A stretch of 64,000 bases of DNA from contig NZ_CP116256.1 of the NCBI RefSeq assembly GCF_027947575.1, positions 5,828,001 through 5,892,000 on the forward strand. The letters are read 5' to 3'. Each line of letters starts with the position of its first letter. Within the stretch, counting starts at the first letter, position 1. The notes under the pieces are model-generated. The model ran no database searches. It worked only from the letters and a program-made list of their open reading frames with translations, and was not told the DNA's origin. Both the position numbers and the translations under genes were made by a program. Below, one piece after another: positions 45,301 through 56,100 of the stretch. This DNA is from Streptomyces rubrogriseus. Lineage in GTDB: Bacteria > Actinomycetota > Actinomycetes > Streptomycetales > Streptomycetaceae.

Positions 45301-46298
45301 TCCAGATCGCGGTCGGCGCCCCGGACGCCTCGGGGCTGCGGCCGTTCTCCGTCCACGCCCGTCCCGACACCGGCGACGACGGCACCGTCCGCCCCTGGAC
45401 CCGGCACGTGACCGGTGCCCTCGCCACCGAGGCCGCCGTCCCCGAGCCCGACCCCGCCTTCGGCGTCTGGCCACCGCAGGGCGCCGCGGCCGAGCCGCTG
45501 GAGGGCGTGTACGACCGGCTGGCCGCGCTCGGCTACCACTACGGACCGGCCTTCCAGGGGCTGCGGGCCCTGTGGCGGCACGGCGAGGACCTGTACGCGG
45601 AGGTGCGGCTGCCGGACGAACACCGGGAGACCGCCGCAGGCTTCGGCGTGCACCCCGCGCTGTTCGACTCCGTCCTGCACCCCCTGGTGCTGGACGCGGG
45701 AGCCGACGGCGACTCCGGACGGATCCGGCTGCCCTTCGCCTGGTCCGGGATCGGCCTGCACGCCACCGGCGCCACCGGCCTGCGGATCCGGATCTCCCCC
45801 GACGGTCCGGACACCTACCGCGTCTCCATGGCGGACGACACGGGCGCCCCGGTCGCCGGCGTCGAGTCGCTGACGCTGCGCCCGGTCGACGCCCGTCGGC
45901 TCGCGGCCGACGCCGACGCCGCCCCGGCCGCCGCGCTGCACACCGTGGAGTGGACCCCCGTCCCCCTCCCGGCTAGGCGACGGTCCGGACTGGGCGGAGG
46001 CGGTCGACGGCCTCGACGCCGCCGCGGGCTCCGGCATCGTGGTCGTACGGCCGTCCGGCGCGCCCGACACCGCCGAGGGCGCGCACCGGCCCGTACGCCA
46101 CGCGCTGGAGCTGGTCCAGCGGTGGCTGGCCGACGAACGGTTCGCCGACGGACGGCTGGCGTTCGTCACCCGGGGTGCCGTCGCGGCGCTGCCCGGCGAC
46201 GACGTCACCGGCCTCGCCGCGGCACCGGTGTGGGGCCTGATCCGCTCGGTGCAGTCCGAGCACCCGGACCGCGTCGTGCTGGTGGACCTCGACGGTGA
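39330..46298 (+). CDS. cpkA: Type I PKS CpkA, 5' segment: KSQ loading module and KS-AT-DH of module 1
   Basis: GTG 39330 follows GGAAAGG. Loading module: KSQ (about residues 19-440) with Gln185 replacing the active cysteine ([10 protein letters not shown]), so it decarboxylates malonyl-ACP to acetyl; AT (about 545-880) with Ser634 in GHSIGE and malonyl motif HAFHS; ACP with carrier Ser952 in GFTSLM, where Thr replaces the usual Asp. Module 1: KS (42.36-43.64 kb, Cys1184 in DTACSSS), AT (43.96-44.99 kb, GHSVGE and HAFHS, malonyl), DH (45.06-45.90 kb, [10 protein letters not shown] and [11 protein letters not shown] intact). The frame then runs into non-homologous sequence from about 45975 and stops at 46298; genuine coding continues one frame over. 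Confidence 0.93.
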   Translation: MVTSENNSVAAGAHTGQVERIAVVGLSCRLPGAADPAAFWELLHSGSDAVTEVPPGRWDVPADAVPGSSGARRGAFLDGVDRFDAGFFGISPREAAAMDPQQRLVLELTWEALEDAAIVPASLRGSRTAVFVGTLRDDYTNLLYQYGDEAVTQHTMAGVNRGVIAGRVSYHLGLRGPSLTVDSAQSSSLVAVHLACESLRSGESTTAVVAGVNLNLLAENATTEERFGALSPDGVSYTFDARANGFVPGEGGGVVVLKPLSAALADGNRIHGVIRGTAVNNDGAADGLTVPSGTAQEQLIREAHRRSGLGPNERVQYVELHGTGTPVGDPVEAAALGAALGADRTDADGALRVGSVKTNIGHLEGAAGMAGLIKTLLAITHRELPASLNFRTANPAIPLAELGLEVQRELSAWPRPDRPLVAGVSSFGMGGTNAHVVVCEPPLPAAEPDTLTGSAAPSSLSWVVTGHSEEALRGQAARLAEFAGAENAPDPLDTGYSLAADRTVFEHRAVVVGADGAALLDGVRALAEGRPGAGVVRGRGEAGATALLFTGQGAQRPGMGQELYAEHPVFADAFDAVAERLDPLLGQPLWEVIASGAGLDETGRTQPALFAVEVALFRLLESWGVRPGFLAGHSIGELAAAHVAGVLSLDDAARLVAARARLMQALPAGGAMIAVEATEEEVLPHLEGLEARLSLAAVNGPASVVISGEADAAADVAARLAEAGRRTKRLTVSHAFHSPLMDGMLKEFHKVAKELTYHAPRIPVVSTLTGALASGDDLRTPCYWTEQVRRAVRFADAVRTLDGLGATVLLEVGPDAVLSSLADATPTLRAGRPETRTLLAAVATAFVRGADVDWRAVHADAGGRSVPLPTYAFQRRSHWFDATARKEVRALAPVADEERSPAAASGAAPAGRAERLRFAEQLVTSHVTAVLEYGDGERLDPRVPFQKLGFTSLMTTELRAALAEATGLALPGSLLFDHPTPRELTAFLATRLADATDEPDAGEEFARPADADEPIAIVGMACRFPGGVTSPEQLWKLVSEGGDAITEFPVNRGWPDDLYDADPDRPGRSAVRHGGFLHDAGEFDAAFFGISPREALAMDPQQRLLLESAWEAVERAGIDPETLRGSRTGVFVGATALEYGPRMHEAPESVQGSVLTGSTASVMSGRIAYQLGLLGPAVTTDTACSSSLVALHLAIRSLRSGETSMALAGGATVMSSPGMFVEFSRQRGLAPDGRCKSFAADADGTGWSEGVGLLLVERLSDARRNGHRVLAVLRGSAVNQDGASNGLTAPNGLSQQRVVRQALADSGLAATEVDAVEAHGTGTRLGDPIEAEALMATYGSGRDGLAPVYLGSLKSNIGHAQAAAGVGGVIKMVEAIRHGVLPRTLHVDEPSPRVDWNAGALELLTEERAWPDTGRPRRAAVSSFGISGTNAHVVLEQAPDAPPPSAAPPAVRAPAVPAPWLLSARDPDTLRAQAERLRAYADGDRAPEPAAIGRALATTRTAFEQRAVVLAADRDGYLAGLDALVRGADAPGVVTGSARGAGRTAFLFTGQGAQRAGMGRELYARHPVFAEALDAALDALDAHLDLPLREVLFAAEGSREAALLDETTYTQPALFALEVALFRLLEHHGVTPGLLAGHSVGELSAAHAAGVLSLDDAAKLVAARGRLMQAARSGGAMIAVEAAEEEVLPYLEGLETRLSLAAVNGPASVVISGDEEPALEVAELLRASGRRTKRLTVSHAFHSPHMDGILDAFREVASTIAFSAPTVPIVSTVTGRLATEAELTSPHYWANQIRAAVRFLDAARELAAQGATVFVEAGPDAVLTALTRGALEDTGATAVALMRAGRPEAETLAQGLAGAHAAGAALDAATFFPGAGTADGLPTYAFRRTHYWLAPASPTDARSLGLDAPEHPLLSTSVELADREDTLFTGRLSLSGHPWLADHTIGSTVLVPATAFVELVMAAGDHLGAGRVEDLTLEAPLPLTGRDAVRVQIAVGAPDASGLRPFSVHARPDTGDDGTVRPWTRHVTGALATEAAVPEPDPAFGVWPPQGAAAEPLEGVYDRLAALGYHYGPAFQGLRALWRHGEDLYAEVRLPDEHRETAAGFGVHPALFDSVLHPLVLDAGADGDSGRIRLPFAWSGIGLHATGATGLRIRISPDGPDTYRVSMADDTGAPVAGVESLTLRPVDARRLAADADAAPAAALHTVEWTPVPLPARRRSGLGGGGRRPRRRRGLRHRGRTAVRRARHRRGRAPARTPRAGAGPAVAGRRTVRRRTAGVRHPGCRRGAARRRRHRPRRGTGVGPDPLGAVRAPGPRRAGGPRR
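45961..46038 (+). other. Apparent frameshift inside cpkA (DH1-KR1 linker)
   Basis: Frame 39330 is PKS-like up to [10 protein letters not shown] near 45974 and nonsense after it. The frame that begins to make sense by 45976 ([20 protein letters not shown]) continues as KR1. Joining them needs removal of one base, or addition of two, near CCGGCTAGGCGAC. The site contains CTAG, which is rare in this DNA. A sequencing error or a real disabling mutation are both possible. Confidence 0.85.
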
Positions 46299-49200
46299 CG
46301 ACGACCGTCTGCTGCCCGCGGCTCTCGCGGCCGGGGAACCCCAACTCGCCGTCCGCGGCGGCAAGCTGTACGCCCCGCGGCTGGCCCGCCGCGACCCCGA
46401 GCCGGTGCGGAACGGGCCGGCCCCGGCTCCGGCTCCGGCACCGGCCCCGGCTCCAGATCCGGACGGCACCGTGCTCGTCACCGGCGGCACCGGCGGGCTC
46501 GGCGCGCTCCTCGCCCGGCACCTCGTCACCGAGCACGGCGTGCGCCATCTGCTGCTCAGCAGCCGCCGCGGCCCCGGCACGCCGGGCGCCGACGAGCTGC
46601 GGTCGGAACTGACCGCGCTGGGCGCCGAGGTGACCGTGGTCGCCGCCGACGCCGCCGACCGGGACGCCCTCGCCGGACTGCTCGCCGCCGTCGACCCCCG
46701 GCATCCGCTGACGGCGGTGGTGCACACCGCGGGCGTCCTCGACGACGCGACCGCCCAGTCGCTCACACCGGAGCAACTGGCCAGGGTGCTGCGCCCCAAG
46801 GTCGACGCGGCCCGGCATCTGCACGAGCTGACGAAGGACCTCGACCTGGCGGCCTTCGTGCTGTTCTCCTCGGTGTCCGGCATCACCGGCACCGCGGGCC
46901 AGGCCAACTACGCGGCGGCCAACACCTATCTGGACGCCCTGGCCGCGCACCGCCGCGCCTCCGGGCTGCCCGCGACCTCGCTCGCCTGGGGCCTGTGGGA
47001 CGCCTCGCACGGCATGGGCGGCACCCTCGGCGATTCCGACCTCGCCCGCTGGGCCCGCGCCGGGATGACCCCGCTCACCCCGGAGCAGGGACTTGCCCTG
47101 TTCGACACGGCGCTGGAGAGCACCGAGCCGCTGCTGGTACCGGTGGCGCTGGACCTGACCCGCTTCCGTACCGGCGCCGAACCGCTGCCCGCGCTCCTGC
47201 GCGGACTCGTGCGCACCCGTGCCCGTCGCGTCGCACAGACCGGTGCGGGCACCGGGGGCGCCGGATCGGACTGGGCGCGCCGGATCGCGGCACTGCCCGA
47301 GGACAAGCGCCGCGACGCCGCCCTGGGCCTGGTCCGGGACACCGTCGCCGCGATCCTCGGCCACGCGGGCGGCACCTCCGTCGACCCCGAACGCGCTTTC
47401 AACGACATCGGCTTCGACTCGATGGCCGGCGTGGACCTGCGCAACCGCCTGGGCGCCGCCACGGGTCTGCGGCTGCCCGCCACGGTGGTCTTCGACCATC
47501 CGACGCCCGGGGCCGTGGCATCCCATCTGCTCTCCCGGGTCTCCGAGTCCTCGCGGCCGGCCGTCGGGCCGACGCCGGCCCGGCGGCGCGGCCCGGCCGA
47601 CGAGCCGATCGCGATCGTCGGTATGGCCTGCCGCTACCCCGGTGGAGTGTCCTCGCCCGAGGAGCTGTGGCGGCTGGTGGCGGACGGCGTGGACGCCGTC
47701 ACCGAGTTCCCGGTCAACCGGGGCTGGGACCTGGAGGGCCTGTACGACCCGGACCCGGAGCAGACCGGTACCTCGTACGTCCGCGAGGGCGGCTTCCTGC
47801 ACGACGCCGACCTGTTCGACCGGGAGTTCTTCGGCATCTCCCCGCGCGAGGCGACGGCCACCGACCCGCAGCAGCGGCTGCTGCTGGAGACCGCCTGGGA
47901 GACCTTCGAGAACGCCGGTCTCGACCCCGCCCTGCTGCGCGGTTCCAACACCGGTGTGTTCACCGGCGCGATGTACGACGACTACGCGTCGCGGCTGGCG
48001 TCCGCTCCGGATGAGTTCGAGGGGTTCCTGCTCGCCGGGAACCTGTCCAGCGTCGTGTCGGGCCGGCTGTCCTACACGTACGGCCTGGAGGGTCCGGCGG
48101 TCACCGTGGACACGGCGTGCTCGTCGTCGCTGGTGGCGCTGCACATGGCGGCCGGTGCGCTGCGTGCCGGGGAGTGCGACCTCGCGCTCGCGGGCGGGGT
48201 GACGGTGATGAACGGTCCCAGCACGTTCGTGGAGTTCTCGCGGCAGCGGGGTCTGTCGCCGGACGGGCGCTGCAAGTCCTTCGCCGCGGGCGCCGACGGC
48301 ACCGGCTGGAGCGAGGGCGTCGGCCTGCTGCTCGTCGAGCGGCTCTCCGACGCCCGCCGCAACGGCCACCAGGTACTCGCGGTCGTCCGCGGCTCGGCCG
48401 TCAACCAGGACGGCGCCTCCAACGGCCTCACCGCACCCAACGGCCCCTCCCAGGAACGAGTCATCCGCCAGGCCCTGGCCAACGCCGGCCTGACCCCCGC
48501 CGACGTCGACGCCGTCGAAGCACACGGCACCGGCACCACCCTGGGCGACCCGATCGAGGCACAGGCACTACTGGCCACCTACGGCCAGGAACGACCCGAC
48601 GGACGCCCCCTCTACCTCGGCTCACTCAAGTCCAACATCGGACACAGCCAGGCCGCCGCCGGAGTCGGCGGGATCATCAAGATGATCCAGGCGATGCGCC
48701 ACGAAGTACTGCCCAAGACCCTGCACGTCGACGCACCGTCCCCGCACGTCGACTGGGAGACGGGCACCCTGGCGCTCCTCACGGAGGAGGCCCCCTGGCC
48801 GGCCGCCGGCCGGCCGCGCCGGGCGGGCGTGTCCTCCTTCGGCATCAGCGGCACCAACGCCCACGTGATCGTGGAGGAGGCACCCGCGGCACCCGTGGAC
48901 CGCCGCCCGGCCGCCGGCCCCGAGTCCCCGGGCGGCGTGGTGCCGTGGATCGTGTCCGGGAAGGACGAGACCGCGCTGCGGGCCCAGGCAGGCAGGCTGC
49001 ACCAGCACGTGCTGGAGCACCCGGACCTGTCTCCCGCCGACGTCGGCCTCTCCCTCGCGACCACCCGCGCGGTCCTGGACGAGGGGGCGGCCGTCGTCGG
49101 CGCCGACCGCGAGTCGCTGCTGCGGGGTCTCGCGGCGATCGAGCGCGGTGAGTCGGCCGGAGTCGTCCGGGCCCGTTCGGCACGGCCGGGGAAGACCGCG

Positions 49201-52200
49201 TTCCTGTTCACCGGGCAGGGCAGCCAGCGGCTCGGCATGGGACGCGAACTCTACGAGAGCAGTCCCGTGTTCGCGAAGGCGCTGGACGAGGTGTGCTCCC
49301 GGTTCCGGGCCGAACTCGCCCGCCCGGTCAAGGACGTGCTGTTCGCCCGGGAGGACTCCGCGACCGCCGCCCTGATCGACCAGACCGCGTTCACGCAGGC
49401 CGCGCTGTTCTGCATCGAGGTCGCGCTGTACCGGCTCTTCGAGCATCACGGATTCACTCCCGACTACCTTCTCGGCCACTCCATCGGCGAGGTCACCGCC
49501 GCGTATCTCGCCGGGGTGCTCGACCTGGACGACGCCTGCTGCCTGGTCGCCGAACGCGGCCGGTTGATGCAGGCCGCCCGCGAGGGGGGCGCGATGGCCG
49601 CCGTGCAGGCCTCCGAGGAGGAGGTGTACGCCTCGATCGCGCCGTACGGCGACGCGGTGGGCATCGCCGGCGTCAACGGTCCCGAGTCGATGGTGATCTC
49701 CGGGGACGAGGACGTCGTGGAGGAGGTCACCGCGGCCTGGCGGGCCAGGGGTGTCCGCACGAAGCGGCTGCCGGTGTCGCACGCCTTCCACTCCGCGCAC
49801 ATGGACGAGATCCTCGACGAGTTCCGCGAGGTGGCCTCCGGGCTGTCCTTCCGGGCGCCGCGCATCCCCGTCGTGTCCAACGTGACCGGCACCCTCGCCA
49901 CCGACGCGCAGCTGACCTCGCCGGACTACTGGGCCACCCACATCCGGGAGGCGGTGCGCTTCCTGGACGGGGTGCGCTTCCTCGAGGCCCAGGGCGTCAC
50001 CGACTTCCTGGAACTCGGCCCGGACGCGGTACTCACCGCGCTCACCCGGGGCAGCCTGGATGAGGGCGCCGGTGCCCTGGTCGCGGCGCTGCGCCGGGGC
50101 CGGCCCGAGGCCGAGACCGTCGCCGCGGCGATCGCCGCACTGCGGCTGCGCGGCGCGGCCCCCGACTGGGACACGGTCTTCCCCGGCGCCCGTCGGGTCG
50201 CCCTGCCGACGTACGCCTTCCAGCACGAGCGGTACTGGCTGGACGGTGCGGAGTCACCCGCCGACGCGGCGGGGCTCGGCCTGTCCGCCGCCGATCATCC
50301 GCTGCTCGGGGCCGCCGTGCGCATGGCGCACCGCGACGAGTACCTGTTCACCGGCCGCCTGTCCCGCCGTTCCCAGCCCTGGCTGACCGAGCACGCGGTG
50401 CACGGCACGGTGCTGGTGCCGGCGACCGGGCTGCTGGAGCTGGCGGTGCGGGCCGGCGGGCAGTTGGGCGCGGAGCGGGTCGAGGAGCTGACGCTGTCGG
50501 CACCGCTGGTCCTGCCCGAGCAGGGCGGTGTCCAGGTGCAGCTCGCGATCGGCGAGGCCGACGGTGCCGGGCGGCGCACGGTCGAGGTCTTCTCTCGGCT
50601 CGACGACGGCGACGTCGCCGCGGACCGCCCGTGGACGTCGCACGCGAGCGGGGCCCTGACCCCGGTCGCCGGCGTCTTTGACGAGCCGCCGCTGCCGTGG
50701 CCGCCCGCCGGTGCCCGCGAGGTGCCGCTCGACGGGGCCTACGACCGGCTGACCGACTCGGGTTATGCCTACGGTCCGGCCTTCCGGGGCCTGCGGCGGG
50801 TCTGGCGCGGCGACGGCGAGATCTACGCCGAGGTCGCCCTGCCCGAGGAGCAGCGCGCCGGCGCCGGACGGTACGTCCTGCACCCGGCCCTGCTCGACGC
50901 CGCACTGCACCCGCTGCTGCCGGGCGTCGCCGACCAGGACCGCGCGGCGCTGCTGCCGTTCGCCTGGTCCGGGGTGACCGTGCACGCGACCGGCGCCTCC
51001 GTGCTACGGGTCCGGCTCGCGCTGTCCGGACAGGACTCGGACACGCTGGAGGCGGCGTTGACGGTGGCGGACGGAACCGGTGCCCCAGTGGCCTCGGTCG
51101 AGTCCCTGCTGCTGCGCCCGCTGTCCAAGGACGCACTGCGCGAGGCCGCCTCCACCGCCCGCGACGGACTCTTCCGCGTCGCCTGGAACACCCTGCCCGC
51201 CACCGACACCACCGCCACCGACACCACCGGCTGGGCCGTCGTCGGCGACGTGACAGTCGACGGAGCGAGCAGGCACGCGAGCCTGGACGCGGTGAGGGCC
51301 GAGGGCTCCGTCCCCCGGACGGTTGTGTTCACCCCGCCCGTCCCGGACGGTGACGTGCCGGAAGCGGCCCACACCGCCCTGCGCGACGCCCTCAACGCCA
51401 CACAGTCATGGCTCGCCGACGAACGCACCAACGACACCACCCTCGCCGTCGTCACCCGCGGCGCCCTCGCCACCCGCGAAGGACAGCCCACCGACCCCGC
51501 ACAGGCCGGCCTGTGGGGCCTGCTCCGCGTCGCCCAGACCGAAAACCCCGGCCGCATCACCCTCATCGACACCGACACCGACACCATCCCCACCACCGCC
51601 CTCACCAGCCACGAACCCCAACTCGCCCTGCGCGACAACACCCTCCTCGTCCCCCGCCTCGCCCGCACCACCAACCAGCACACCGAACAGCCCCGCTGGG
51701 ACCGCGGCACCGTCCTCATCACCGGCGCCACCGGCGCCCTCGGCACCGTCCTCGCCCGCCACCTCGTCACCCGGCACGGCACCCGACACCTCCTCCTCCT
51801 CAGCCGACGCGGCACCAACGCCCCCGGCGCACGAGAACTCCAGCAGGAACTCACCACCCTCGGCGCCACCGTGACCATCGCCGCCTGCGACGCCGCCGAC
51901 CGAAACGCCCTCACCTCCCTCCTCCACACCATCCCCGCCGAACACCCCCTCACCGCCGTCGTCCACACCGCCGGCACCCTCGACGACGGTCTGCTCTCCT
52001 CGCTCACCGAGGAGCGGCTCGCCGGTGTACTGCGTCCGAAGGTCGACGCGGCCTGGAACCTGCACGAACTCACCAAGGATCTCGACCTGGAGGCATTCGT
52101 CCTCTACTCCTCCGTCGCCGGCCTGATCGGCAACGCCGGCCAGGCCAACTACGCCGCCGGGAACACCTTCCTGGACGCCCTCGCCCAGCACCGCAGGGCA

Positions 52201-53022
52201 CTCGGACTGCCCGCCGTCTCCCTCGCCTGGGGCCTGTGGGACCAGGCCAGCACCATCAGCGGACAACTCGACCAGACCGACCTGCGCCGGCTCGCCCGGC
52301 TGGGCCTGCTGCCGCTGTCGTCCGCGGACGCGATGGAGCTGTTCGACGCGGCTCCGGCCACCGGCGAGGCGGTGCTGGCCGTCACCCGGCTGGACACCGG
52401 CGCACTGCGCAAGCAGGGCGAGCGTCTGCTCCCGCTGCTGCGGGACCTCGCGCCGGCCGCGCCGCGCCGTGCGGCGGCGGGCACCGGCGGTGCCGACGGC
52501 GGCCCCTCGCTGGCGGAGCGGCTCGGTGCCCTGCCGGACGAGGAGCGGCGCGTCGAGGCCCTGACGGATCTCGTGCGCACCCAGGTGGCCGCGGTGCTCG
52601 GCCACTCCGACCCCGGTTCCGTCGACCCCGGCCGGGCCTTCCAGGAGCTGGGCTTCGACTCACTGACAGCAGTCGAGCTCCGCAACCAGCTGAGCACCAC
52701 GAGCGGACTGCGCCTGCCCACCACCCTGGTCTTCGACCACCCCACCCCCGCCGCCCTCGCCGCCCATCTGCGGCAGCGGATCACGGTCGAGGAGGGAGCG
52801 GCGGCCACGCCGGTCCTCGCGGATCTGGACAGGCTGAAGTCGGCCATCCGGACCGCTTCGGCGGACCGGGACGCGTTCGACCGGATCACCGACCGGCTGC
52901 GCGAGTTGCTGGACATCGCCGACACGGCGAACGGCACCGCGACCGGGGACGACGACACCGACCGGGACCTGGACACAGCCAGCGACGAGGAGCTGTTCGC
53001 CCTCCTCGACGACCTCGGCTGA
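46039..53022 (+). CDS. cpkA: Type I PKS CpkA, 3' segment: KR-ACP of module 1 and complete module 2
   Basis: Open from the frameshift; GTG 46039 is only the first in-frame start and has no ribosome site, so this is not an independent gene. KR1: [17 protein letters not shown] near 46.47 kb, LDD (B-type) and [13 protein letters not shown]1 carries GFDSMAG (47.4 kb). Module 2: KS (47.60-48.88 kb, DTACSSS), AT (49.19-50.24 kb, GHSIGE and HAFHS, malonyl), DH (50.29-51.11 kb, [10 protein letters not shown] and [11 protein letters not shown] intact), KR ([24 protein letters not shown]) and ACP2 ([10 protein letters not shown] near 52.65 kb). The end ([15 protein letters not shown]... [12 protein letters not shown]) is a C-terminal docking helix for CpkB. 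Confidence 0.92.
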   Translation: MVVRPSGAPDTAEGAHRPVRHALELVQRWLADERFADGRLAFVTRGAVAALPGDDVTGLAAAPVWGLIRSVQSEHPDRVVLVDLDGDDDRLLPAALAAGEPQLAVRGGKLYAPRLARRDPEPVRNGPAPAPAPAPAPAPDPDGTVLVTGGTGGLGALLARHLVTEHGVRHLLLSSRRGPGTPGADELRSELTALGAEVTVVAADAADRDALAGLLAAVDPRHPLTAVVHTAGVLDDATAQSLTPEQLARVLRPKVDAARHLHELTKDLDLAAFVLFSSVSGITGTAGQANYAAANTYLDALAAHRRASGLPATSLAWGLWDASHGMGGTLGDSDLARWARAGMTPLTPEQGLALFDTALESTEPLLVPVALDLTRFRTGAEPLPALLRGLVRTRARRVAQTGAGTGGAGSDWARRIAALPEDKRRDAALGLVRDTVAAILGHAGGTSVDPERAFNDIGFDSMAGVDLRNRLGAATGLRLPATVVFDHPTPGAVASHLLSRVSESSRPAVGPTPARRRGPADEPIAIVGMACRYPGGVSSPEELWRLVADGVDAVTEFPVNRGWDLEGLYDPDPEQTGTSYVREGGFLHDADLFDREFFGISPREATATDPQQRLLLETAWETFENAGLDPALLRGSNTGVFTGAMYDDYASRLASAPDEFEGFLLAGNLSSVVSGRLSYTYGLEGPAVTVDTACSSSLVALHMAAGALRAGECDLALAGGVTVMNGPSTFVEFSRQRGLSPDGRCKSFAAGADGTGWSEGVGLLLVERLSDARRNGHQVLAVVRGSAVNQDGASNGLTAPNGPSQERVIRQALANAGLTPADVDAVEAHGTGTTLGDPIEAQALLATYGQERPDGRPLYLGSLKSNIGHSQAAAGVGGIIKMIQAMRHEVLPKTLHVDAPSPHVDWETGTLALLTEEAPWPAAGRPRRAGVSSFGISGTNAHVIVEEAPAAPVDRRPAAGPESPGGVVPWIVSGKDETALRAQAGRLHQHVLEHPDLSPADVGLSLATTRAVLDEGAAVVGADRESLLRGLAAIERGESAGVVRARSARPGKTAFLFTGQGSQRLGMGRELYESSPVFAKALDEVCSRFRAELARPVKDVLFAREDSATAALIDQTAFTQAALFCIEVALYRLFEHHGFTPDYLLGHSIGEVTAAYLAGVLDLDDACCLVAERGRLMQAAREGGAMAAVQASEEEVYASIAPYGDAVGIAGVNGPESMVISGDEDVVEEVTAAWRARGVRTKRLPVSHAFHSAHMDEILDEFREVASGLSFRAPRIPVVSNVTGTLATDAQLTSPDYWATHIREAVRFLDGVRFLEAQGVTDFLELGPDAVLTALTRGSLDEGAGALVAALRRGRPEAETVAAAIAALRLRGAAPDWDTVFPGARRVALPTYAFQHERYWLDGAESPADAAGLGLSAADHPLLGAAVRMAHRDEYLFTGRLSRRSQPWLTEHAVHGTVLVPATGLLELAVRAGGQLGAERVEELTLSAPLVLPEQGGVQVQLAIGEADGAGRRTVEVFSRLDDGDVAADRPWTSHASGALTPVAGVFDEPPLPWPPAGAREVPLDGAYDRLTDSGYAYGPAFRGLRRVWRGDGEIYAEVALPEEQRAGAGRYVLHPALLDAALHPLLPGVADQDRAALLPFAWSGVTVHATGASVLRVRLALSGQDSDTLEAALTVADGTGAPVASVESLLLRPLSKDALREAASTARDGLFRVAWNTLPATDTTATDTTGWAVVGDVTVDGASRHASLDAVRAEGSVPRTVVFTPPVPDGDVPEAAHTALRDALNATQSWLADERTNDTTLAVVTRGALATREGQPTDPAQAGLWGLLRVAQTENPGRITLIDTDTDTIPTTALTSHEPQLALRDNTLLVPRLARTTNQHTEQPRWDRGTVLITGATGALGTVLARHLVTRHGTRHLLLLSRRGTNAPGARELQQELTTLGATVTIAACDAADRNALTSLLHTIPAEHPLTAVVHTAGTLDDGLLSSLTEERLAGVLRPKVDAAWNLHELTKDLDLEAFVLYSSVAGLIGNAGQANYAAGNTFLDALAQHRRALGLPAVSLAWGLWDQASTISGQLDQTDLRRLARLGLLPLSSADAMELFDAAPATGEAVLAVTRLDTGALRKQGERLLPLLRDLAPAAPRRAAAGTGGADGGPSLAERLGALPDEERRVEALTDLVRTQVAAVLGHSDPGSVDPGRAFQELGFDSLTAVELRNQLSTTSGLRLPTTLVFDHPTPAALAAHLRQRITVEEGAAATPVLADLDRLKSAIRTASADRDAFDRITDRLRELLDIADTANGTATGDDDTDRDLDTASDEELFALLDDLG
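48361..48764 (+). repeat. KS2 copy of a 404-bp near-identical KS block
   Basis: Matches 59291-59694 in KS4 at a constant offset of 10930 bases, with only small interruptions (about 48591-48612 and the GGGATC/AGCGTC site). It spans the KS segment from [18 protein letters not shown] to HVDWETG, with many CTC, ACC and CCC codons. Confidence 0.85.
50770..52284 (+). repeat. DH2-KR2 copy of a 1.5-kb inter-module repeat
   Basis: Near-identical to 56483-57985 in module 3, except for a divergent linker around 51010-51060 (12 bases longer here) and one at about 51275-51335. The shared block covers the late DH, the KR structural half and nearly all of the catalytic KR. Confidence 0.85.
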
Positions 53023-53164
53023 CCGGGGCACCGGACAGCGACACGCGGATCCGCCGGCCGGCGGGCAGCACACGGACGCGCACGAGCCGCGCCTGCGCCC
53101 CGCCGGCCGCACCGCCAACCAACCATCATCCACGAGCCACACCACGTCGGGGAGCTGAAATCAC

Positions 53165-56100
53165 GTGGCCAACGAGCAAGAACTCCGCGAGTACCTCAAG
53201 CGGGCGATCGCCGATGCGCGCGACGCGCGCAGGCGCCTGCGCGAAGCCGAGGACAAGGCCCACGAGCCCATCGCGATCATCGGCATGGCGTGCCGCTACC
53301 CCGGAGGGGTCGCCACGCCGGAGGACCTGTGGCGGCTGGTCGACGACGGTGTGGACGCGGTCGGCGGCTTCCCCGCCAACCGCGGGTGGGACCTGGAGCG
53401 GCTGTACGACCCGGACCCGGACGCGGCGGGCACCTCGTACACGACCGAGGGCGGTTTCCTGCACGGGGCCGACGAGTTCGACCCGGAGTTCTTCGGGATG
53501 TCGCCGCGTGAGGCCCTCGCCGTGGACCCGCAGCAGCGGCTGCTGCTGGAGACCACCTGGGAGGCGTTCGAACGGGCCGGCCTCGATCCGGCGTCGTTGC
53601 GCGGCAGCCGCACCGGCGTCTTCACGGGTCTGATGTACAACGACTACGGCTCCCGCCCGAACCTCCCCGCCGAGGGGAACGAGGGCTATCTGTTCAGCGG
53701 CAGCGCGGGCAGCATCGCCTCGGGCCGGCTGGCGTACACCTTCGGGCTGGAGGGCCCGACGGTCACCGTGGACACGGCGTGCTCGTCGTCGCTGGTCGCC
53801 CTGCACATGGCGGCCGGTGCGCTGCGTGCCGGGGAGTGCGACCTCGCGCTCGCGGGCGGCGCGGCCGTGATGTCCACGCCGACCGCCTTCGTCGAGTTCT
53901 CCAGGCTGCGCGGACTGGCTCCGGACGGTCGCTGCAAGTCCTTCTCCGAGCACGCCGACGGCACCGGCTGGGCCGAGGGTGTCGGCCTGCTGCTGGTCGA
54001 GAAGCTGTCCGACGCCCGCCGCAACGGCCACCGGGTGCTGGCGGTCGTCCGCGGCTCGGCCGTCAACCAGGACGGCGCCTCCAACGGCCTCACCGCGCCC
54101 AACGGCCCCTCCCAGGAACGGGTCATCCGCCAGGCGCTGGCCCACTCGGGTCTCACCCCCGCCGACGTGGACGCCGTCGAGGCGCACGGCACCGGTACCT
54201 CGCTCGGCGACCCGATCGAGGCGGAGGCACTGCTGGCGACCTACGGCCAGGAGCGGGCGGAGGGGCGTCCGCTGTACCTGGGCTCGCTGAAGTCCAACAT
54301 CGGGCACAGCCAGGCCGCCGCCGGGGTCGGCGGGATCATCAAGATGGTGCAGGCGATCCGGCACGGTGTGCTGCCCGCGACCCTGCACTCCGCGGAGCGT
54401 TCGAGCCGGGTCGACTGGGAGGCGGGCGCGGTCGAGCTGCTGACCGAGGCGCGGCCCTGGCCGGAGACCGGGGCACCGCGCCGGGCCGGAGTGTCGTCGT
54501 TCGGCTTCGGCGGCACCAACGCGCACGTGGTCATCGAGCAGGCCGTGGAGCCGACGGACGAGGATGCCCGGGACGGGGACGAGCCCACGTCCGAGGCCCC
54601 GGCGCAGGCGAATGTCCCGGCGCCGCCGGTGCTGCCGTGGGTGCTGTCCGGGCGCACCCGGGAGGCCGTGACCGCTCAGGCACGCAGGCTGCTGTCGTAC
54701 GCGACGGAGCACGAGGAGGTCGAGCCCGCCCATGTCGCGCAGTCACTGATCCACGACCGGTCGGTTTTCGACCACCGTGCGGTGGTGGTGGGGGCGGACC
54801 GGGAGGAACTGCTCACCGGACTACAGGCCCTGGCCGACGGCCGGCCCACCCCCACCAACGTCGTCCAGGACACCAAACACACCGGGAAGACCGCCTTCCT
54901 CTTCACCGGCCAGGGCGCCCAGCACACCGGCATGGGCATGGACCTCTACCACACCTACCCCGCCTACGCCCACGCCTTCGACACCATCGCCACCCACCTC
55001 GACCCCCACCTCGACCAACCCCTCCACCACACCATCACCACCGGCCACCACCTCCACCAGACCGGCAACACCCAACCCGCCCTCTTCGCCACCGAAGTCG
55101 CCCTCTACCGACTCCTCGAAACCTGGGGCATCACCCCCGACTACCTCACCGGACACTCCATCGGCGAACTCGCCGCCGCCCACATCTCCGGCATCCTCAC
55201 CCTCCAAGACGCCTGCACCCTCGTCACCGCCCGCGCCCGCCTCATGCAAAACCTCCCCACCACCGGCACCATGATCGCCCTCCAAGCCACCGAAGAAGAA
55301 ATACTCCCCCACCTCACCGGACACGAACACCACCTCACCATCGCCGCCATCAACAGCCCCACCTCCCTCGTCATCTCCGGCAACCAAACCGCCGCCAACC
55401 ACATAGCCGCCAAACTCACCGAACAAGGCAGAAAAACCAAAACCCTCACCGTCTCCCACGCCTTCCACTCCCCCCACATGGACGGCATGCTCCACGACTT
55501 CCACCACACCGCCGCCCAACTCACCTACCACCAACCCACCATCCCCATCGTCTCCACCCTCACCGGAAACCTCGCCACCCACAACGACCTCCGCACCCCC
55601 ACCTACTGGACCGACCAACTCCGCAACACCGTCCGCTACACCCAAGCCCTCCACACCCTCCACACCGCCGGCGTCACCACCTACACCGAAATCGGCCCCG
55701 ACGCCACCCTCACCCCCCTCACCACGAACACCATCGGCGACACCGACGGCACAGCAGCCATCGCCACCCTGCGCGCCGGACGGCCCGAGCCGCGGCAGGT
55801 ACTCGCGGCGGTCGGCGAGTTGTACGCACGTGGCCGGCGCGTCGACTGGGACGCGTTCTTCGGCGGCCGGCCCGGCCGGTCCGTGTCCGTGGACCTGCCG
55901 ACGTACGCCTTCCAGCGCGACCGGTACTGGCTCGACGTCACGGAGGCCGCCGCCGACGCCTCCGGCCTCGGGCTGACCCCGACGGACCACCCGATCCTCG
56001 GTGCCACGCTCGATCTGGCGGACGGCGAGCAGACCGTCTTCACGAGTCGGCTGTCCCTGCGCACACATCCCTGGCTGGCCGACCACACCGTGGCCGGCAC

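Noticed and set aside
46039..46298. A separate second PKS gene starting at GTG 46039
   Set aside because: No ribosome site or docking domain; the frame begins in mid-KR and its coding character extends upstream of the GTG to about 45976, so it is the rest of cpkA.
43500..46907. A very long minus-strand open frame opposite cpkA
   Set aside because: GC-rich DNA leaves antisense frames open by default; the translation is low-complexity Gly/Arg/Val with no domain, while the plus strand is clearly PKS.
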